A stretch of 64,000 nucleotides of DNA from Rhodamnia argentea. Its lineage: Eukaryota; Streptophyta; Magnoliopsida; Myrtales; Myrtaceae. The stretch is from assembly GCF_020921035.1 (NCBI RefSeq), contig NC_063157.1:14767777-14831776 (forward strand). Direction: 5' to 3'. The position numbers were made by a program, and so were the translations under genes. This document shows positions 57,765-64,000 of this stretch, piece by piece. A model generated the notes under the pieces. That model did not search any database. It saw only the letters and a program-made list of their open reading frames with translations, and had not been told where the DNA came from. Numbering within the stretch: the stretch's first letter is position 1; each line of letters starts with the position of its first letter.

Positions 57765-58764
57765 TAATACCAAGAAATATCACAAATTGTAATATCTATA
57801 ATAAATTTATCCCAAATTAATTTTTGATTTATAAAAATTCAAACTAGTACACCCGCAACACATTTAACCTCTGTTAGTTTCGGTCAAATTTTATTGTGAA
57901 TTTCTTGAGCTACACATGGCAATAACTCATTTAACGTGACGAATTCACATGAAAAATTATAACTGTCTATTTATTTCTTTAATTAGCCCTAATGTGAAAA
58001 CATTTAGGGCTCATTCCCTCTCTCTCCCTCGCTCCCTCATAGCACTCTAGTTCTTCTTCATCTACCTCTTCATCGAGCACGCTCCTTCCCTAGTTGTCTT
58101 CGTCTTCGTGATTATCGGAACTCATTCGAGCACACTCTTTTATCATCGGTAATCTTCTTGTATTTGATTTTTTTGTTCCATGCACACTCTTTTATCGCCG
58201 GTAATGTTTTTGTCTTTGGTTCTTTGCCCTTGGTTGTATGTCCAACTTGTTCGACTTTGTGTGAAAGATCCCAAGGAGTGGGCTATGAGAGTTCACCTTT
58301 TGGCTTGTGTGTGGAACTTAGAAAAAAAACGGAGCGTCTTGTTTGTTGAACTTGATGTTCTTTTAACTCGTTTGTTAAACTATTCATACCAAAATGGTTA
58401 TATCCATTGATAAGTTGTGAAGAGTTTACCCGCCAAAGGGCTTCAAAAGAAAGAAAAAAGTGCAATAAACTTGATCTTCCCATCTTTGCTAGTTATCTAT
58501 GAGAAGTTTTTACAAACTAATTAGTTTGTTTATTGTTCTAACAAATTTTACAATTGCACTTAACTTGGGTGGAAATATGGAGCTAGGAAACATTATGAAG
58601 TATATGGGCCGCCATGTAGAATATCTCCATGGTTTTAGTCAATAGGAGTGAACTATATAAAGCAATTGTTAAGGCTGTTATTGGTCTAGGATCCACTGTT
58701 CAAAAGTCGTGGTATCGAAGATGCGGATTTTTCGTGATGATCAAGTGCTAGAGTTGGTGGAATA
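57765..58764. other. Half palindromic element, then unidentified sequence
   Basis: 57765-57960 is one half of the 'aatttatcccaaattaa' repeat family (see 49542-50089). From 58000 a pyrimidine-rich leader-like stretch follows, with two near-copies of 'gcacactcttttatc(a/g)(t/c)cggtaat' (about 58129 and 58181). This may be an insertion or gene start that replaced the spacer normally preceding the isomerase unit. No protein was recognised. Confidence 0.35.
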
Positions 58765-58847
58765 TTTAAACATCTTGTACGTCAGAAAACATAACGGGCC
58801 GAAAAATTTCACAAAACACTCGAAACGGGCCTCAAGAGCAAGCCCAA

Positions 58848-59600
58848 CTACAATTTCGACCGGGCCTTATCCGCCACTTCCTCGACAGCCTCATCGTATC
58901 CGACGGCCTCCAGCACCTCCCGCAGCACCACCCTCAGATTTCCACCGTACACGTGTCCGTCCCACTTCCTCGCTACCAACGCCTCCCCCAGCTCGACCGC
59001 CGCAGCCACCGTCGCCTCCGCGCCGTCGTGGGCCGAGTCGACGATCCCCATCCTCACCCCGTCCTCTGCCGTCAGCTTTGCTGCCCTCATCACGGCCTCG
59101 CGCCGGGCCCTCGGGTCGCCGATCTTGGACCTCATCAGGACCATGAACCAGTTGGTGACCACGAGCCCGATGTCCATCTCGCTCATGTAGAGGAAGCCCC
59201 GATCGCGCCGCATGACCACATAGTCATGGCTGAGGGCGAGCATCATTCCGGCAGCCGAGGCGTGGCCGGTCACGGCGGCGATGGTCGGCATGGGGAGGCA
59301 GATGAGGTCGTGGACGAGGGAGCGGAGGGAGGAGGACATGAGCTGAAGGCGGGGCTCGGAGGACTGGGCCCAGTCGAGGTCGAAGCCGCTGGAGAAGAAC
59401 TTGCCTTGGGCGGCGGTGATCAGGGCGGAGGAGGAGGAGGCGGAGGGGTCGGACTGAAGGCGGGAGAGGGCGGATCGGAGGGAGGAGATGAGGTTGGGGT
59501 TGAGGCGGTGCTCGCCGGCGCCGGTGAGGGTGAGGAAGAAGAGGTTGCCGCGCTTCTCGAGGGTGCATAGCTGCTCCTCGCCGTGCTTCTTGTCCTCCAT
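58848..59600 (-). CDS. Peroxisomal delta3,delta2-enoyl-CoA isomerase, copy B
   Basis: Intronless, 250 aa, starting MEDKKHGEEQ and ending RSKL (PTS1). It is the most divergent of the three copies: about 19 residues differ from A and 18 from C, including AAQGKFFSSGF for TAHGKFFSNG(Y/F), SEMDIGLVVTNWF for SEVDIGLVIPNWF, and a more acidic tail EAVEEVADKARSKL. The catalytic glutamate (position 141, SEMDIG) and the glycine-rich oxyanion region TGHASAAGMM are intact, so activity is plausible. Its unit lacks the left spacer X found in A and C; similarity begins at about 58765 (aaacatcttgtacgtc). The function and cellular site are inferred to be as for copy A. Confidence 0.9.
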   Translation of the reverse strand: MEDKKHGEEQLCTLEKRGNLFFLTLTGAGEHRLNPNLISSLRSALSRLQSDPSASSSSALITAAQGKFFSSGFDLDWAQSSEPRLQLMSSSLRSLVHDLICLPMPTIAAVTGHASAAGMMLALSHDYVVMRRDRGFLYMSEMDIGLVVTNWFMVLMRSKIGDPRARREAVMRAAKLTAEDGVRMGIVDSAHDGAEATVAAAVELGEALVARKWDGHVYGGNLRVVLREVLEAVGYDEAVEEVADKARSKL

Positions 59601-59990
59601 GAGAATGGTCAGATTGCTTCTGTGTGGGCGACAGAGAGAGAGAGAGAGAGATGGAGTTTCAACGCAATGTGCAGAGTGAAATCGACTGACGGGGGGACGA
59701 ACGATAATTATTGTATAAAAAAAAAAAAAAATTCATCACGTGGGAGTTGGACTTAATTCCGATTTATCTACTTCCATCAATGCGGGAGGAAAAGAAACGT
59801 CAGTATTTCGCTAAAAATTTATTTTGTACAATGCGAATCGTTTCATTTTTCTATTAATTGAGATTCTGGGAATTGATTTATATGGATCCAACGAACCAAC
59901 ATTAAATTTGGAAACATTGGTTAATCAATCGTATCCGATGGCACCCGATGATTTTTGACATTAACTAAAAAGAATGTGGCATGAGGAGGA
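59601..59990 (-). promoter_or_regulatory. Upstream region of copy B with a private insertion
   Basis: The first 100 bases upstream of the start codon match copies A and C, including the (GA)n run (59634-59650; a CT-rich leader in gene sense) and gatcagtt-type sequence. From about 59720 to 59945 there is unrelated AT-rich sequence, absent from A and C, where those read attattgttaaaattaaaat. Copy B may therefore be regulated differently. No TATA box was assigned. Confidence 0.45.
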
Positions 59991-62900
59991 AATTAAACAA
60001 GGTTGAATTCAGCTTTAACCGATTTGTATTACAAACAGGTGAAACTATTTAAGACATTGACATGCTTGTTAAAACATGGATTGACGTGTTTTGAGTGAAC
60101 TTGTCATTTTTTTTTATGCGAGAAAATAAACATGTGTCCTTATTCTTTTCGATCATAAATTTTTTTGTAAAGGTAATACTCATTTTTAAGAGAATTGGGA
60201 GTTAAACAAAAACATATTTAGAGTAACTAAAGCCATAGGACAAAAAAAAAAAACCAAAAAAACCTAAAACATATAGCACACTTCAGGTTTAACAAATAGT
60301 CATACTGTCTACGATGATGGCACTTAATAACCATGATAATCGAGTCATATTTCATGACATGTATTCCTGTCAAAACAGTTCAACACTAATATAAAAATAT
60401 ATGGTATGTGAGTTAGCCATATTCATGTACCCCTATTCCAACACAGCACGATCAACAAGACACTACACGAATTACCAGCTCTAAGCATGTCATTCTCTCT
60501 TACAAAAGATGAAGGGGGTGCATCTGTGGTCTCATTCGGGTATGACTATTATTATTATAGCTTAAAAATAAGAGGATTTAGTTGAGGAGGTTAATCATAC
60601 TTGGAGAAACTACATCTAACTTAAGGATGAAAGTGGAACCACTTGTTAATCAAATGTGCGTAGGTAAAAGTATGTCCATACAACGGATTCAAATACAAGA
60701 GGGATAATTATCTAAAATGTCCTAATTCCATCATAAACTTTTTAATTTGTCAACTTAGTCCTAAACTTTTTAACAAATTTTCAACATAGTCCATTTAACC
60801 AATTTTGGTGAGGTCCGACCATCGGTGACCACCAAAGGTAAATAGGAAAAACGATATAAACGAAAGAAGTTAGAAAAAAAAATGAAAAAAAGAATATTCA
60901 TTAAAAATTTTAAAAATGTCATCCTCGTCTTCGATTAAAATTGGCCGGAGTGACTACATTGGCAAATAGTAAAAATGGTTAGAACTAAATTGACCAAATT
61001 GAAAATTTTAGAGCTGAATTGGTCATTTTACAATAGATTTTTGACTTTGTTGGATAATTTTCCAATAGCAAAAACTTCAAATCCAATTCCTTTGAAAAGC
61101 AAGAAAATTGCTAGCACCTTAGGTGCCTCATCTTGCAATTTCGATGGAGACAAACAAAAAAATCTGTAATAGTGAGGAAGGCACGAGTCATTTTTCTTTG
61201 CACTGGTTGCTGACACATAAGTCTCTTGCAAGAACATGAGGTCACCTCCTCCGGCATGCTCAGGTGAGATTGGGGAATTGCCTCAAGGGGGTTCCAACTC
61301 GCACTAGTTATATGGCATTAGTTGCACCCAACGGTTGAGGCAAGGATCCATGGTTTTAATGGAGACAAATTGTTCATTAGTATAAAGGAAAATCAAGAGA
61401 GTTGATTCAACAGCTTAGGTTGCGCTTGGTTCGGCTTTTTCAATGGGTTTTTAGACCTCCAAAGCCCCTTGGGAAAAATTTCGAGCGTGACAAAATTTTT
61501 TGGGACCTCTTTGGCCAAATGATGGCATCGGCAAAAGCGAAAGCTCAAGACATGTGGGGACCTGTCTCTAATTGAATTATGTTTCAATTTTGTTTTAATC
61601 AAGCAAGTTGACATTTGGTTTGTAACTCATTCATTCTTACTTGTTAAGATAATTCATTCGATAAATTTATTCATTGACTTGGTCATTACTGAAGTTGTTG
61701 TCGTTTTCTTAGAGCTATTATTTCAGCTTAATTTTACTACTTACAGCATTACGTACCCAACACCATGAATGTTCACCCATGAGAGGGAGCTCAAAGGATT
61801 CATGCTCCTTGCCATCGAGTGAGGTGGCGGTGGAAGGCGAGTCACTGAATTGAGTTGATTCCATTTTTGTCCAAAGCGAAAGTGAAAAGAAAAAAAGAGA
61901 GAAGGAAAAAAAAAAGAAAAAGAAGGAAAAAATCCAAAATATACATTAGAATTTAAATGGATAGAAAGTTGATGAAACCATATATGAATATGAAGCGAAA
62001 GCTAGTGATTTTCGAAAAAAAAAATTGGGACAGAATCGGATAGTAATTTTTTAAGGAATCGAACCGATTTCATGATCGTTGAAATTCTAGGTTATGAATA
62101 TGCAAGCCTTGACATACATTTTTTATTTTTATTTTTATTTTTTTTAGCCTCGACATATATAAGCACAACAAAAATACAGTATCGATAGTAGCATATAATG
62201 ATAATTGTTTTCATTTTCCAAGTGCCACGCCACACAGGATGATTTCATCTCCTGCTCAGCCGCCTTATTGTACTGCGATATGTAAACATCTTTTACATCG
62301 AAAGGCCCAACGGGCCGAACAATTTCACAAGAACACTCGAAACGGGCCTCAAGAGAAAGCCCAATTACAATTTCGACCCGGCCTTATCCGCCACCTTCGT
62401 GACGGTCTCATCGTATCTGACGGCCTCCAGCACCTCCCGCAGCACCACCCTCCGATTCCCAGCGTACACGTGTCCGTCCCACTTCCGCGCGACCAACGCC
62501 TCCCCCAGCTCGGCCGCCGCCGCCACCGTCGCCTCCGCGCCGTCGTGGGCCGAGTCGACCACCCCGATCCTCACCCCGTCCTCCGCCGTCAGCTTCGCCG
62601 CCCTCATCACGGCCTCGCGCCGGGCCCTCGGGTCGCCGATCTTGGACCTCATCAGGGCCATGAACCAATTGGGGATCACGAGCCCGATGTCCACCTCGCT
62701 CATGTAGAGGAAGCCCCGGTCGCGCCGCATGACCACATAGTCATGGCTGAGGGCGAGCATCATTCCGGCAGCCGAGGCGTGGCCGGTCACGGCGGCGATG
62801 GTCGGCATGGGGAGGCAGATGAGGTCGTGGACGAGGGAGCGGAGGGAGGAGGACATGAGCTGAAGGCGGGGCTCGGAGGACTGGGCCCAGTCGAGGTCGA

Positions 62901-63290
62901 AGCCGTTGGAGAAGAACTTGCCGTGGGCGGTGGTGATGAGGGCGGAGGCGGAGGAGGCGGAGGGGTCGGACTGAAGGCGGGAGAGGGCTGATCGGAGGGA
63001 GGAGATGAGGTTGGGGTTGAGGCGGTGCTCGCCGGCGCCGGTGAGGGTGAGGAAGAAGAGGTTGCCGCGCTTCTCGAGGGTGCATAGCTGCTCCTCGCCG
63101 TGCTTCTTGTCCTCCATGAGAATGGTCAGATTGCTTCAGCGTGGGCAACAGAGAGAGAGAGACAGAGATGCAACGGAGGAAAGTCAACTGAAGGGGGGAG
63201 ACGAACGATGATTATTGTTAAAATTAAAATAACAAACATTGATTTTGACATTAGCTAAAATGAATGGGGCATGGGGAGGAAATTAAACGC
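59990..63290 (-). repeat. Duplicated unit C (spacer X' plus isomerase gene)
   Basis: It parallels unit A along its whole length, including the small palindromic element (about 60702-61068) and the cacgccacacaggatgattt block immediately left of the gene. Small indels and substitutions distinguish the two spacers, whereas the coding sequences are almost identical. Confidence 0.85.
62365..63117 (-). CDS. Peroxisomal delta3,delta2-enoyl-CoA isomerase, copy C
   Basis: Intronless, 250 aa, with the same start and the same GSKL C-terminus as copy A. It differs from A at only five positions (Ser46, Ala57, Phe73, Arg157 and Arg234 here). All catalytic and oxyanion segments (HGKFFSNGFDL, TGHASAAGMM, SEVDIGL with Glu141) are intact. 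The peroxisomal role in unsaturated acyl-CoA beta-oxidation is inferred from family. The leader has a purine-rich run (gagagagagaga, 63150-63163) like the other copies. A and C clearly come from the youngest duplication in this array. The long open frames on the opposite strand are high-GC shadows. Confidence 0.9.
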   Translation of the reverse strand: MEDKKHGEEQLCTLEKRGNLFFLTLTGAGEHRLNPNLISSLRSALSRLQSDPSASSASALITTAHGKFFSNGFDLDWAQSSEPRLQLMSSSLRSLVHDLICLPMPTIAAVTGHASAAGMMLALSHDYVVMRRDRGFLYMSEVDIGLVIPNWFMALMRSKIGDPRARREAVMRAAKLTAEDGVRIGVVDSAHDGAEATVAAAAELGEALVARKWDGHVYAGNRRVVLREVLEAVRYDETVTKVADKAGSKL

Positions 63291-63790
63291 GGTTCCATTT
63301 GGCTTTAACCTATTTGTATCACAAAGGGCCCTTACTTAGGTTAATCCCGCTTGCTAAAACATAAATTAACGCGTCTTAAGTGAACCCGTTAAAAGTTTTA
63401 TAAGGTAATGCTCATTTTTAAGAGAACAATGAGTAAAACAAAAGTCATATTTAGAGTAACTATAGCCATAGGACCAAAAAAAAAAAAAAAAAAAAACTAA
63501 ACATATAACGCACTCTAGATGTAACAAATAGTAAGATTATCTACAACGATGACATTTTTTATAATCATGATAATCGAGTCGTGTCTCATGACCCACTTTA
63601 TCACATATGTACTTATGTCGAAGCGGTTTGATATGTATACGAAATGTATATGTATAGCCATATTTGTGTACCCCAATTCCAGTGCACCATGATCAACACG
63701 ACACAACACAGATTACCAACTCTAAGCATGTTTGGTTACCATTTGCGGTCTCATTCGGGCATAACTACTATTATAGTAAAACAATGTGTA
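63290..63790. repeat. Start of another spacer X copy
   Basis: After gene C the sequence again reads ggctttaacctatttgtatc, gcttgctaaaacataaatta, agtaactatagccatagga and gattaccaactctaagcatg, in the same order as spacers X and X'. From 63780 the upstream motif of the isomerase genes (gagacgaatgataatt then taaaattaaaataa) reappears without a gene before it. The array therefore continues or is broken here. Confidence 0.7.
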
Positions 63791-64000
63791 AAGTGAAGTC
63801 AAACTGGAGTGGGAGACGAATGATAATTAGTGCTAAAATTAAAATAAAAAAAAATCAATTTTGAATTAACCGAAAAGAATGTGGTGACTGAAGATTGATT
63901 GATGAAGGCCTCTCCTATTCAATTGAATGCTTTGGGGGCACTTCTTCTCAAGTCGGAAAACCTTCATTGCATTGACCATTTTTGGGGGAACCGACGCCGA
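63791..64000. other. Window end, array remnant
   Basis: Isomerase upstream-like sequence (63795-63885) followed by sequence ending at the window edge. No coding region can be judged. Confidence 0.35.

Overview
The window looks like nuclear DNA of a flowering plant, most likely a eudicot. Genes have GT-AG introns, plastid-derived DNA is inserted, the intergenic sequence is AT-rich and full of TIR transposons, and the recognisable proteins are plant versions (a PLS-type PPR protein, plant ELP1, subclass ADFs, a peroxisomal enoyl-CoA isomerase ending in SKL). The species cannot be fixed from sequence alone. There is no operon-like organisation, and I see no metabolic link between the gene clusters.

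Left part (1-19,700): mostly repeats. It holds a non-autonomous hAT element (541-1263), a Copia fragment (about 2195-2680, minus), two palindromic Mutator-like elements (3307-3898, 7767-8052), and a partial TDBD-domain gene (9849-11583, plus) with a damaged splice acceptor. A degenerate 4.1-kb hAT element (13486-17579) carries a captured piece of an NAD(P)HX-epimerase-type gene. A scrambled plastid insertion (18052-18743) joins an atpI end to an rpoC1 fragment.

Middle (19,700-27,100): two tandem actin-depolymerizing-factor genes, each with three exons and 139 aa, sharing promoter and 5'UTR blocks. A roughly 260-bp direct repeat follows them. Next comes a nested transposon pair: a 5272-bp hAT (27477-32748) inserted into another hAT (27126-35354), both with perfect 8-bp target duplications. 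A 1.5-kb Mutator-like element (35665-37162) follows, filled with two opposed blocks of tandem repeats.

Right-middle (37,800-48,200): a PPR gene (plus) whose DYW domain has decayed into a pseudogenic tail, convergent with a complete ELP1 (Elongator subunit 1) gene on the minus strand. Its five exons give 1318 aa, close to the length I recall for Arabidopsis ELP1.

Right end (48,200-64,000): more palindromic elements and LTR-like sequence, then an array of three intronless, intact 250-aa peroxisomal enoyl-CoA isomerase genes (minus strand) at 55.5, 58.8 and 62.4 kb. They lie in duplicated units of about 3.2 kb, and a further partial unit runs toward the window edge. I found no clearly new biochemical system. 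The most notable points are the gene capture by the hAT element, the hairpin-forming Mutator-like element, the dated decay of a DYW domain, and the recent isomerase array.
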